Source of the DNA: Stutzerimonas stutzeri
GTDB lineage: Bacteria; Pseudomonadota; Gammaproteobacteria; Pseudomonadales; Pseudomonadaceae
DNA: 64,000 nt
Direction of reading: 5' to 3'
Assembly: GCF_018138085.1 (NCBI RefSeq)
Contig: NZ_CP073105.1
Location: forward strand, 3,782,001 to 3,846,000
Shown: piece after piece, positions 33,623-41,490 of the stretch
Position numbering within the stretch: the stretch's first letter is position 1
Layout of the letters: every line of letters begins with the position of its first letter
Program-made: the position numbers and the translations under genes
Notes under the pieces: generated by a model
Database searches by the model: none
What the model was told of the DNA's origin: nothing
The model's input: only the letters and a program-made list of their open reading frames with translations

Positions 33623-33837
33623 TTTGACAACAAAATTGCGGGGGCATACTTGAAGCAGCGAAGCGTTCCTTCAAGTATGCCCCCGCGCCCCATACTTGAA
33701 ATCTTCAAGTATGGGGCAGTTGAGCATTTTGGGCGTTTGCAGGTAAGCGAAACGAATGTGGAGCGAGACCGAGCAATAAGACCAAAATGATCAACTGCCT
33801 TCGCGAAGCGGCTGCCATTGTTGTCAAAAAAGGCAGC
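33623..33837. repeat. Cluster of nested palindromes
   Basis: Five inverted-repeat structures are packed in 215 bp. An outer pair TTTGACAACAA (33623-33633) / TTGTTGTCAAA (33818-33828). Hairpin 1 with perfect 18-bp arms GCGGGGGCATACTTGAAG (33638-33655) / 33669-33686. Hairpin 2 with perfect 14-bp arms GCCCCATACTTGAA (33687-33700) / 33704-33717. A pair of 18-bp arms with one mismatch, GGCAGTTGAGCATTTTGG (33715-33732) / 33782-33799. A terminal GCTGCC/GGCAGC hairpin (33811-33837). The decamer CATACTTGAA occurs four times in alternating orientation. No gene overlaps convincingly. Possible roles are a recombinase or transfer site, a structured RNA, or a miniature element; none can be chosen from sequence alone. 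Confidence 0.75.
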
Positions 33838-34101
33838 TTTCTTCATTTGCCGCAGGTAAATGGCTAGCTCGAATTTCGATGCTATGCATGGCTACCTCTG
33901 CTAAAGCGGAAGAAGCCTGCTCACGTCCGCGCTTCCTCTACGGGATGCGCGACGTTTCTATGCAACGGCCGCCGCTTGGTCACCTACCATTCTGCGAACC
34001 CACCACTTCATATGTCAGGAAAGTACGCACATCTCTGGCTGACAAACACTCCGCAGCGCTATCCCTGCCAGCCTCTCGATCACTCGCGAAATCGGTCGGT
34101 C

Positions 34102-34246
34102 GGGTTCTACCCCGTTTCCACGGACGGTTTGAAAAGGGCTGAAAACTTCAGATCTTGCCTGGCGACTCTACGACGCATTCTTGGGTTATGAAACCGCTCG
34201 ATGTAGTCGAATAAATCCGCCCGTGCTTCATCACGAGTTCGATACG
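34102..34246 (-). mobile_element. Truncated right end of an IS3-family element
   Basis: About 145 bp nearly identical to the right end of the element at 58207-59408. They share the terminal inverted repeat GGGTTCTACCCCGTTTCCAC and the last 42 transposase codons ([20 protein letters not shown] onward, ending FKPSVETG). The rest of the element is missing. Its inverted repeat faces left, opposite to the intact right end at 59408, so the two ends bracket 25 kb in inverted orientation. Degenerate; no active product. Confidence 0.88.
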
Positions 34247-34451
34247 GTCTATGTGCTGCTCCCGGCGGGTCGTCTTGTGGGATCAGGTAACATGGTGCGT
34301 CCTTGGCCAACGAACCAAAGTCCAGAATGCGATATAAAGATGATAGAAATTTTCCGCCTTTGCAATACTTAGCTTTTGTGTGATATAAAAAATAAGGTTT
34401 TGGTTGTTGATTTTATGTTTTCGTATTTGCAATAATTAATTGTGTGGCATG
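34247..34451. other. AT-rich gap before the IS3 insertion
   Basis: The last 130 bp are markedly AT-rich compared with surrounding DNA (for example GATATAAAAAATAAGG), typical of promoter or silenced foreign DNA. Before the IS insertion this would have lain upstream of the third recombinase. No ORF or RNA is recognised. Confidence 0.4.
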
Positions 34452-34513
34452 TGAATCGCCCCTAGTTTCGTAGACACCTCTAAGCCTCATAATGAGACCC
34501 AGCAGGAGGTGCC

Positions 34514-34792
34514 ATGAGCAACCAGCGTTACCCCGAAGAATTCAAGATTGAAGCGGTCAAGCACATCACTGAACGCGGCTTGCGCGTTGCTGATGTAGCA
34601 GAGCGTCTAGGCGTGTCCGCGCACAGCCTGTACGCCTGGGTAAAGCGCTACAGCAAACCCCAAATACAGCGGCAGCAGGTAGATGATCAGCAGGCTGAGC
34701 TGCGTCGCTTGCGCGCGGAACTCAAGCGGGTGACCGAAGAGCGAGACATCCTAAAAAAGGCCGCCGCGTACTTTGCCAAGGAGTCCGGCTGA
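34514..34792 (+). CDS. IS3-family transposase OrfA
   Basis: 92 residues, MSNQRYPEEFKIEAVKHITERGLRVADVAERLGVSAHSLYAWVKRY, a helix-turn-helix that binds the IS ends, followed by a leucine-zipper-like helix (LRRLRAELKRVTEERDILKKAAAYF). A strong GGAGGT ribosome site precedes the start. The slippery run lies in ILKKAA so that a fraction of ribosomes shift -1 to make the OrfAB transposase. Confidence 0.93.
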   Translation: MSNQRYPEEFKIEAVKHITERGLRVADVAERLGVSAHSLYAWVKRYSKPQIQRQQVDDQQAELRRLRAELKRVTEERDILKKAAAYFAKESG

Positions 34793-34818
34793 AGTACGCC
34801 GTTATCAGCAAACTGTCG

Positions 34819-35664
34819 GTGGAGTACCCGGTACGGCGTCTCTGCCAGACCCTCCAGGTACATCCCAGCGGTTACTACGCCTGGCTGGCCGAGCCGAAAT
34901 CCGCGCGTGCCAAGGAAGATCAGCGTCTGCTCGGATTGATCAAGCATGCCTGGTTGGAAAGCGGCGGGGTCTACGGCTACCGCAAGATCCACGACGACCT
35001 GCGTGAGCTGGGCGAGTCCTGTGGCCGGCACCGTGTGGCTCGCCTGATGAGGAGAGAGGGGCTGCGCTCGCAGACCGGTTATCGCCGGCGCCCCGGGTAC
35101 TACGGTGGCAAGCCGCCGGTGGCCTCGCCCAACCGTCTGGAGCGGCAGTTCAATGTCAGTGAACCGAACAAGGTCTGGGTCACCGACATCACTTACATCC
35201 GCACGTATGAGGGCTGGTTGTACTTGGCGGTGGTGCTGGATCTGTTTTCTCGCCAAGTGATCGGCTGGTCGATGAAGCCTCGGATGTGCAGCGATCTGGC
35301 CATCGATGCGTTGCTGATGGCGGTGTGGCGGCGCAAGCCCAAGCAGGAAGTGATGATCCATTCCGACCAGGGCAGCCAGTTCAGCAGCTCGGACTGGCAG
35401 AGTTTCCTCAAGGCCAACAACCTGATCAGCAGCATGAGTCGACGCGGTAACTGTCACGACAACGCGGTCGCGGAAAGCTTTTTCCAGTTGCTGAAGCGGG
35501 AACGCATCCGACGGAAAACCTACGGAACCCGCGAAGAAGCCCGCAGTGATGTGTTCGATTACATCGAGATGTTCTATAACCCCAAGCGCCGGCACAGCAG
35601 CGCTATGCAGCTATCGCCAGTGGAGTTTGAAAAGCGCTATTTCCAGAGCTTGGAGAGTGTCTAG
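34819..35664 (+). CDS. IS3-family transposase OrfB (integrase catalytic domain)
   Basis: 281 residues as an independent frame; in the OrfAB fusion the reading starts further upstream at the slippery site. N-terminal HTH_21-type region (VHPSGYYAWLAEPKSARAKEDQ), then the rve catalytic core with the DDE triad: Asp in VWVTDITYIR, Asp in MIHSDQGSQF, Glu in DNAVAESFFQLLKRE. The ending RHSSAMQLSPVEFEKRY is typical of the IS3 group. No disruption is seen. Confidence 0.93.
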   Translation: MEYPVRRLCQTLQVHPSGYYAWLAEPKSARAKEDQRLLGLIKHAWLESGGVYGYRKIHDDLRELGESCGRHRVARLMRREGLRSQTGYRRRPGYYGGKPPVASPNRLERQFNVSEPNKVWVTDITYIRTYEGWLYLAVVLDLFSRQVIGWSMKPRMCSDLAIDALLMAVWRRKPKQEVMIHSDQGSQFSSSDWQSFLKANNLISSMSRRGNCHDNAVAESFFQLLKRERIRRKTYGTREEARSDVFDYIEMFYNPKRRHSSAMQLSPVEFEKRYFQSLESV

Positions 35665-35723
35665 GAAAGCTGGGGCGATTCAATGTGTCAGGAAATAATG
35701 ATGATAATAATAAGAAGAATAGT

Positions 35724-36617
35724 ATGAATGCAGAGACTCAAGGCGCCTACATCAGTTTGGCCAGTAACTTCTATGCGACTCGAATGCAGGGCGTTGAGCT
35801 TGATGAGCTCAATATTATTGGTGCTTTGCTTCGGGCGGCTCCTGATTACCGCCCGGACTATTATCGGCGCTTACGTAACGCTTTGGCGTATGATCAAAAG
35901 CGTCGAGGCAATTTCTGGGCTGCCCAAGAAATCAATCGGACGCTCAATCCGGTCACTGTGTTAAATCTGCCGCGAAAGAAAAAACAGCGACGTCCGCAGA
36001 AGCTTTCTGCCGCTGATTTCGAGACGTGGCTACGGTGCCTGGCTGAACGAGATATGCCTGTCGAAGCGGGAGCGTTAATGGTGATATCTCTTACCGGAGC
36101 GCGACCATGCGAGCTTAACGGAATCTCTATTGATGGCCGGCGCATCCATATATCTGGTGCAAAGCTTAGCCACAACGGTTTACGCGGCGCTAGCCGAACG
36201 CTTGAGGCTGATGGAGACGTCTGCAATATCTTGAGAAACGCTCTCGCTGCTTTTAAATGTCAGCCGCGCAGTATAGATTCAATACGCATTGCGCTTCACC
36301 AAGTCGCTACTGAGCTATTCGGTAGGAGGAAGGTGCCGAGTATGTACACACTTCGTCACCAGTTCGGCTCAAATCTGAAAGCCTCAGGCATGTCCGCAAT
36401 AGAAATGGCATACGTCATGGGGCACCAGGCTACCGATTCGATTAGCCGCTATGGCGATAAAAGATTTGGACGTGCAGAAGCGGTTAAGGTTAAGCCTGCA
36501 AGCGATGCTGACTTTTCAAAGCTGAGAGAGACAGTGCCTGCTCGAATGCGTGCGGACGCGGTGGCCCTTAATGATCAGCGAGACTTGGATCGTAGGTCTG
36601 AGGTCGCTGACGGCTGA
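35724..36617 (+). CDS. Third tyrosine recombinase, 297 residues
   Basis: From the ATG at 35724 (MNAETQGAYISLASNFYATRMQGVEL); a GTG 39 bp upstream, at the IS target duplication, would add 13 residues. The catalytic domain shows box I Arg in VISLTGARPCELNGISI, box II TLRHQFGSNLKASG (Arg with flanking His; the first His position is Tyr-Thr here), VMGHQATDSISRYGDKRFGR with His and nucleophile Tyr. Clearly different from the two recombinases upstream. The IS insertion may have removed its promoter. The C-terminus after the Tyr is unusually long, about 50 residues. Confidence 0.82.
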   Translation: MNAETQGAYISLASNFYATRMQGVELDELNIIGALLRAAPDYRPDYYRRLRNALAYDQKRRGNFWAAQEINRTLNPVTVLNLPRKKKQRRPQKLSAADFETWLRCLAERDMPVEAGALMVISLTGARPCELNGISIDGRRIHISGAKLSHNGLRGASRTLEADGDVCNILRNALAAFKCQPRSIDSIRIALHQVATELFGRRKVPSMYTLRHQFGSNLKASGMSAIEMAYVMGHQATDSISRYGDKRFGRAEAVKVKPASDADFSKLRETVPARMRADAVALNDQRDLDRRSEVADG

Positions 36618-36707
36618 GGTGATGTGGTCATTTCAGCGGGCAATCAGAGGAATTCCTCAGGCCATAGAGCGTTTGTATCTAGCTTTGGTTTCGATAGCGG
36701 CTTCTAA

Positions 36708-37899
36708 GGAAGGTCTGAAGTAACCCTGTATTTCCGGTCGACTTCAGCCCTCGCTGCTTTTGAAAGCGGGCCGTCGATCAAAATCGACCAGGTAACCCGC
36801 TCAGTTCTCCGTTTTTGGCCGCCGCGAGCACCTCGCAGCAGCCATTTTCCGCATTACAGGTGCACCTTTCCTGCGGTAGTCAGCAAATGTCGGCGCGCCA
36901 TCCATAGGTTCGACAGCGCGAACAGCGACACCAGCTGAGCGGTGTTCTTGGCCAGGCCACGGAAGCGCACCTTCACGTAACCGAACTGGCGCTTGATCAC
37001 TCGAAACGGGTGCTCGACCTTCGCTCGCACTTGTGCCTTGGCCTTCTCGATCTTGCGCTTGGCTTTGTACAGGGCGCTGCGTTTATCGAGCTTCTTGTAG
37101 GTGCTGCGGCGTGCTGCGACCTGCCAGATCACTTCGCGGCCAGCATGTTCGAGGCGCTTTTCGACGCCGGTGTAGCCGGCATCGGCGCAGACGACGTTCT
37201 CGTCACCGTGCAGCAGTTTGTCGACCTGGGTGATATCCGCCACGTTGGCTGCCGTGCCTACCACGCTGTGTACCAGCCCCGACTCATCATCCACGCCGAT
37301 GTGCGCCTTCATGCCAAAGTAATACTGGTTCCCTTTCTTGCTCTGGTGCATTTCCGGGTCGCGCTTGCCGTCCTGGTTCTTGGTCGAGCTGGGCGCGTGG
37401 ATCAGTGTGGCATCGACGATAGTGCCCTGGCGCAGCGACAGGCCGCGATCCCCCAGGTAGCCATTGATTACGCCGAGGATGCCGGCTGCCAGCTCATGTT
37501 TCTCCAGCAAGCGACGGAAGTTGAGGATGGTGGTTTCGTCGGGAATGCGCTCCAGGCTCAGCCCGGCGAACTGACGCAGGATGGTCGTCTCGTAGAGCGC
37601 TTCTTCCATGGCCGGGTCGCTGTAGCCGAACCAGTTCTGCATCAGATGGATACGTAACATGGCCATCAGCGGATAGGCTGGACGACCACCTTCACCCTTT
37701 GGGTAGTGTGGCTCGATCAGGGCAATCAATCCCTTCCACGGCACCACCTGATCCATCTCGATCAGGAACAATTCCTTACGGGTCTGCTTGCGCTTGCCGG
37801 CGTACTCGGCGTCGGCGAAGGTCATCTGCTTCATGGAAAAACTCGGCTGGCGGGATCGGCGTATTTCACCAGATTCGGGAAGTCTTTTTCAGACCTTCC
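36708..37899 (-). mobile_element. Intact IS5-family insertion sequence
   Basis: 1192 bp, bounded by inverted repeats GGAAGGTCTGAA (36708-36719) and TTCAGACCTTCC (37888-37899) with a 4-bp target duplication CTAA on both sides (36704-36707, 37900-37903), as expected for the IS5 group. One transposase gene on the minus strand. Both ends and the gene are intact, so it may still be mobile. Confidence 0.93.
36854..37834 (-). CDS. IS5-family DDE transposase
   Basis: 326 residues. N-terminal DUF772-type region (MKQMTFADAEYAGKRKQTRKELFL; AMLRIHLMQNWFGYSDPAMEEALYET) followed by the DDE_Tnp_1 domain: first Asp in GTIVDATLIHAPSSTKN, second Asp in VVCADAGYTGVEKR, catalytic Glu in VRAKVEHPFRVIKRQFG, the Y-(2)-R-(3)-E-like signature of IS4/IS5-type enzymes. 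Ends FALSNLWMARRHLLT. Full length, no frameshift. Confidence 0.95.
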   Translation of the reverse strand: MKQMTFADAEYAGKRKQTRKELFLIEMDQVVPWKGLIALIEPHYPKGEGGRPAYPLMAMLRIHLMQNWFGYSDPAMEEALYETTILRQFAGLSLERIPDETTILNFRRLLEKHELAAGILGVINGYLGDRGLSLRQGTIVDATLIHAPSSTKNQDGKRDPEMHQSKKGNQYYFGMKAHIGVDDESGLVHSVVGTAANVADITQVDKLLHGDENVVCADAGYTGVEKRLEHAGREVIWQVAARRSTYKKLDKRSALYKAKRKIEKAKAQVRAKVEHPFRVIKRQFGYVKVRFRGLAKNTAQLVSLFALSNLWMARRHLLTTAGKVHL

Positions 37900-38045
37900 C
37901 TAACTTTACGTCGTGGATGCCCGGGTGTCTGTTATGTAATATTGCGCACATGGGTTGCTCACTGGCAGCTTGCGGCCAAAAGCGGTCATCAGGGCTGGCT
38001 TGAATCGGGGCCGAAGGATTACGCTCTCAGCCCCATAATTGCTGG

Positions 38046-39038
38046 TCAGACAGTTACCACGATCTTGCCGATCTGCTGATTGGCTTCAAGGAAACGATGG
38101 GCATCCTGGATGTCGCTAAGTGTGAATGTCTTTGCGATGATCGGGCGCAACGCACCGGACTTCAACCCTTGCAGAATAAAAGCCTTTGCTCTCTCTAGGG
38201 CTTCAGGGTCGGCCACAATCTCTGCGTAGAGATAGCCCTTCAAAGTCAGGCTTTTGCCCAGCACGGTAAACAGTGGGAATGGTGTCGGTTCAGAGCTAAG
38301 TGCGCCGTACTCCAGCAAAATTCCGCCCCGCGCCATGCTCTGCGTGAGAGGTTCAAAGGACGGCCCGCCTACAGGATCGAATACAACGCGAGCGCCTTGA
38401 CCGGCAGTTATCGTCATAACACGCTCGACGATATCCTCTTCATCGCTGACGATGACATGCGCAGCGCCTGCATCAAGTAGGGCTTGCTTCTTCGCGTGAG
38501 TTCGAGTGATCGCAATCGATGTGGCGCCGACCATACGAGCCATTTGGAAGGCGGCCAAGCCAACACTGCTTGACGCGGCGGTAACGATGACAAAATCGCC
38601 CTGCCGTAGCTTCGCCTGTTCAATCAATGCCCCCCAGGCGGTGACGTACTGCATCCAAGACGCCGCAGCCTCTTCAAAGGACAAGTTCTCAGGGCTCTTT
38701 ACCACCAGGTGGGCCGGTACATTGGCCAACTCGCCATAGGTGCCCCAGCGAGTAATATCCAGAGGTGGGATCAGAGCGACCGAGTCACCAATCGTGATCT
38801 CGGTTACGTCGCTCCCAACTGCCGTTACGATGCCTGCGGCCTCGTAGCCTAAGCGGCTGGGGAACTCCGCTTCTTGTAGGTATGCGTGATTGCGGAACAT
38901 CACTTCGGCTCGGTTCAAGCCAATGGCTTTAACACTAATTTGCACCTCGTTTGCTGCTGGTGCCGATACTTCCAGATCTTCCAGCTTCAGAACGCTGGCG
39001 TCACCGTATTCATGAATTCTGACAATGCGTGCCATCAT
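38046..39038 (-). CDS. Zinc-independent MDR oxidoreductase (quinone-reductase type)
   Basis: Medium-chain reductase of 330 residues from ATG 39038 (MMARIVRIHEYGDASVLKLEDL). It has the GroES-like domain with FPSRLGYEAAGIVTAVGSDV and an NAD(P)H Rossmann fold with VTAASSSVGLAAFQMARMVGA, where AxxxxVG replaces the zinc-ADH pattern. The zinc-ligand Cys/His residues are absent, so this is a quinone-oxidoreductase/zeta-crystallin-like enzyme; substrate unknown. Divergent from a LysR regulator across 137 bp, a common pairing in which the regulator senses an electrophile or quinone and controls the reductase. Confidence 0.85.
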   Translation of the reverse strand: MMARIVRIHEYGDASVLKLEDLEVSAPAANEVQISVKAIGLNRAEVMFRNHAYLQEAEFPSRLGYEAAGIVTAVGSDVTEITIGDSVALIPPLDITRWGTYGELANVPAHLVVKSPENLSFEEAAASWMQYVTAWGALIEQAKLRQGDFVIVTAASSSVGLAAFQMARMVGATSIAITRTHAKKQALLDAGAAHVIVSDEEDIVERVMTITAGQGARVVFDPVGGPSFEPLTQSMARGGILLEYGALSSEPTPFPLFTVLGKSLTLKGYLYAEIVADPEALERAKAFILQGLKSGALRPIIAKTFTLSDIQDAHRFLEANQQIGKIVVTV

Positions 39039-39175
39039 AGATATCTCGTTTATCAATGGGCCTCGAAGTACATCCGGAAGGTATCCGGGCACTCGAAAGG
39101 TGACGAAAATTTAGTCATTGGTTGGCGCTAGATAAAGGCCTACGATGGCGCATTACTAGAAACAGAGTGTTTATA

Positions 39176-40072
39176 ATGGATCGCCTGACCCAGATGGCCA
39201 CGTTCGTCAAAACAGTTGAGCTGAGTTCATTCAGCGCCGCTGCGGACGACCTGAATCTGTCCCCTCAATTGGTAGGGAAACAGGTGAAAATGCTCGAACA
39301 ACATCTGGGTGTTTCCCTGCTGCACCGGACTACGCGCAGGCAAAGCCTCACCGACTTCGGCAGGGCGTTCTACCCGCGAGCAAAACTGATCCTTGCAGAC
39401 ATGCAGTCTGCCGAGAACCTGGCCGCCCTCACTCGGGGCACACCAAGCGGCCGCCTTCGCATCAACGCGCCGGTCACGTTCGGAATTCGCACGCTTTCGC
39501 CACGCCTGCTGGAATACATGGTTCGGTATCCTCAGGTGTCTGTTGACCTAACGTTATCGAACGAACTGGTCGATATCGTTGATGATGGTTACGACGCGGT
39601 ATTTCGCATCGGCGAGCTGGTGAGCAGTGGGTTGAAGGCAGTGCCACTGGAGCCCTATCAGATGGTTTTATGCGCTGCGCCGTCCTATCTTGCACGTCGC
39701 CCTCCCATCATCAATCCGTGGGATCTACAGCAGCAGGAGTGTCTGGGGTTTACCTATTCTGATGGCCGCTCACACTGGAGCTTCGACAGCCCGGAGGGGC
39801 GTATAGATGTTCCTATTACAAGCAAATTAACGATCAATCAAGGTGATCCACTGCTGGCAGCGGCTGTAGCTGGTCTAGGTGTGGTTCTACAGCCGATAGA
39901 GTTGGTTAGCGATGCACTGCGCGATGGGACACTGGTGCGTCTGTTGCCGCAGTACCCAGTGCCGAATACCGCAATGCACATCCTCTATGCCCCTGACCGA
40001 AGAATGACTCCAAAGCTGCGCAGCTTCTTGGAGTTTGCGCGTGAGGCTTTTGGGCAGCGAGGCCCTCTCTAA
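39176..40072 (+). CDS. LysR-family transcriptional regulator
   Basis: 298 residues from the ATG at 39176 (MDRLTQMATFVKTVELSSFSAAADDLNLSPQLVGKQVKMLEQHLG). N-terminal winged HTH (1-65) ends in HRTTRRQSLTDFG; the effector domain of type 2 periplasmic-binding fold follows from about 90 (GRLRINAPVTFGIRTLSP). It belongs to the group of LysR regulators like those controlling NADPH quinone reductases. Divergent from the MDR gene, which is its probable target; no clear T-N11-A operator was assigned. Confidence 0.9.
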   Translation: MDRLTQMATFVKTVELSSFSAAADDLNLSPQLVGKQVKMLEQHLGVSLLHRTTRRQSLTDFGRAFYPRAKLILADMQSAENLAALTRGTPSGRLRINAPVTFGIRTLSPRLLEYMVRYPQVSVDLTLSNELVDIVDDGYDAVFRIGELVSSGLKAVPLEPYQMVLCAAPSYLARRPPIINPWDLQQQECLGFTYSDGRSHWSFDSPEGRIDVPITSKLTINQGDPLLAAAVAGLGVVLQPIELVSDALRDGTLVRLLPQYPVPNTAMHILYAPDRRMTPKLRSFLEFAREAFGQRGPL

Positions 40073-40074
40073 CG

Positions 40075-40446
40075 CACGAAAATCAATGTCTGCGCTATCC
40101 GGTATTCGTAAAGGACGACGATTACCGTGGCTCACCGGATATGACCAAGCACCCCTTGCTGAGGAAGTACCTGCTGTAGCACTTCGCGGCGGAAGTCGAA
40201 GAACTGAAAGATGCCATGTTCGTTGGCTTGGGGCCGCAGGTCCAGAGCGTGCTGGACCGCCTGATCCAGGAGCGGGTTCTGAATCCCGACCGGGTGATTG
40301 GCGGCATGCTGCACCCCTCCGGAAACTGCACCTACCGGATCAACTACCTCATCGGCGACAGAAGCGCGCTGGTCCCGCACGCCACCAGCCCTGTGCCTTA
40401 CGACCAGGTCCGGCGAGCATTTCGGGAGCGGTTCGTCACCGCCTGA
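40075..40446 (+). pseudogene. Fragment of a uracil-DNA-glycosylase-fold protein with in-frame stop
   Basis: In one frame the sequence reads ENQCLRYPVFVKDDDYRGSPD, MTKHPLLRKYLL, an amber stop, then HFAAEVEELKDAMFVGLGPQ, VLNPDRVIGGMLHPSGNCTYRINYLIGDR and on to TGA at 40444-40446. The FVGLG and HPSGN segments resemble the last motifs of uracil-DNA-glycosylase-like proteins. The N-terminal half is missing and the internal TAG would stop translation, so it is a relic. It overlaps the terminal end of the LysR gene region without a start of its own. Confidence 0.55.
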
Positions 40447-41073
40447 TCGAACGTCGGATGAGTGGATGCGGACGCGGGTTCAATTCCGCAAACGGGAATA
40501 GAACTGGCGTCCTGTCTGATGCGCTCGGTTGGTGATCCGACCAGAGCAGAACTGGTAGGATTGCGGGCATCAAGGGCCGGATTCCGCACCTTTCCGCAGG
40601 AGTTTGCAGCGGTCGTAAGGCGCTGAGTTACATAGGTTTGGCGCAGGGTTCCACCCCACCGAGCCCCTGCAGGAGTTCGAATCGTTACGCACGCCCCCCC
40701 AGAAACCCTCACTAGCCCGCACGGCACGATGCTAGGTCGTTGATTTTCAAGAAATCGCTCGATCGATCCGCGCTTGCGGACTGCGGACTTCCAATGGGCC
40801 GGAAATCTGGCTCGCCCAGTCGGCTCTCGGTACCGACACGTTGCAAACAGTCGGTACTTCTCGATAACTACCCGACGAATCGGAACATCTCAGCTAGCCC
40901 TGATGTTGCCCCTGCTTGCTGACGCAGCTTGGAAGTTCTGGCTGCAATATTGCCCCCCCAATCGCTGTGGAAGGTAGCTCCCTGGGCAAGTGCAATCGAG
41001 GGGGGGGGATCGCTGCGTAGGGCCGTGTGACCCCCATCCTGCAGCGTGACCTGATTGGGTCAAGGCCGGGTTG
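40447..41073. other. Gene-free stretch with a tmRNA-end-like relic
   Basis: No convincing ORF on either strand in about 620 bp. At 40467-40489 a sequence TGCGGACGCGGGTTCAATTC resembles the T-arm region of tmRNA (18 of 21 positions match 29092-29112), and GAGTTCGAATC near 40672 is also T-loop-like. C and G homopolymer runs occur at about 40695 and 41000. The stretch looks like decayed junction DNA between accreted elements. Confidence 0.45.
40467..40489 (+). repeat. tmRNA 3'-end-like relic, copy 1
   Basis: TGCGGACGCGGGTTCAATTC matches the tmRNA T-arm (GGCGGACGGGGGTTCAAATC at 29092) at all but three or four positions, and AGTGGA just before it also matches tmRNA with a short gap. Candidate decayed att site; the short length leaves chance possible. 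Confidence 0.4.
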
Positions 41074-41376
41074 TCATGCAGGCAGTTTGGCTGCAAGCAG
41101 TTCGACCTTCTCGATATTGGGCGGAGAACTGAGCAAGGTCGCGGCGTTGGCCATCAAGGCCGCGGCGATCTGGCCGTTCAGATGTGCTTGGCGACCTGCC
41201 TCATCGGCAAAGGCATCGAACACACCGAACGTCGAAGGGCCAAACTTCAATGCGAACCAGGCAGTGGTGCCGGACTCGGCGTTGGCGAGCGGCAGTGCGC
41301 TGGCCAGGAAGTCGGCAAGCGCAGCCTCCTGGCCGGGTTTGGCTTCGAGGCGAACAAACAGGGCGAGCTTGGTCAT
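41074..41376 (-). CDS. Antibiotic-biosynthesis-monooxygenase (ABM) domain protein
   Basis: 100 residues, a complete single ABM domain: MTKLALFVRLEAKPGQEAALADFLASALPLANAESGTTAWFALKFGPSTFGVFDAFADEAGRQAHLNGQ. Such cofactor-free ferredoxin-like dimers act on quinols or other aromatics (YgiN type), or degrade reactive compounds; the substrate here is unknown. Divergent from a DJ-1/AraC regulator across 114 bp that contains a near-perfect palindrome, so the regulator probably controls it. Confidence 0.85.
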   Translation of the reverse strand: MTKLALFVRLEAKPGQEAALADFLASALPLANAESGTTAWFALKFGPSTFGVFDAFADEAGRQAHLNGQIAAALMANAATLLSSPPNIEKVELLAAKLPA

Positions 41377-41468
41377 ACTGTAATCCTTTGGGTAAATGGG
41401 TTAGGTGAATGGATCAACGAGCCTGCAGTCTAAGTCGTCATGACAGCCATCTCTATAGACAATAATGA

Positions 41469-41488
41469 CAACATTGATATCATTGTTG
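41469..41488. promoter_or_regulatory. Palindromic operator between ABM gene and AraC-type regulator
   Basis: CAACATTGAT and ATCATTGTTG are inverted repeats with one mismatch, directly before the regulator's ATG at 41491. The flanking DNA is AT-rich in a GC-rich context. It may be the binding site of the adjacent regulator and would give autoregulation. Confidence 0.45.
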
Positions 41489-41490
41489 CC

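Larger units (their letters stand above)
34452..35682 (+). mobile_element. Intact IS3-family insertion sequence
   Basis: A 1231-bp element with ends TGAATCGCCCC and GGGGCGATTCA (imperfect repeats of about 26 bp, TG...CA ends) and a 3-bp target duplication ATG (34449-34451 and 35683-35685). It encodes OrfA and OrfB in -1 frames, with slippery heptamer A6G at 34753-34759 placed exactly in frame for programmed frameshifting. The preserved duplication and repeats indicate recent insertion just upstream of the third tyrosine recombinase. Confidence 0.93.

Noticed and set aside
33638..33717. Palindromes considered as integron attC sites (chromosomal integrons occur in P. stutzeri)
   Set aside because: No RYYYAAC/GTTRRRY core sites, and the recombinases nearby are not IntI-like (no IntI-specific insert recognised).
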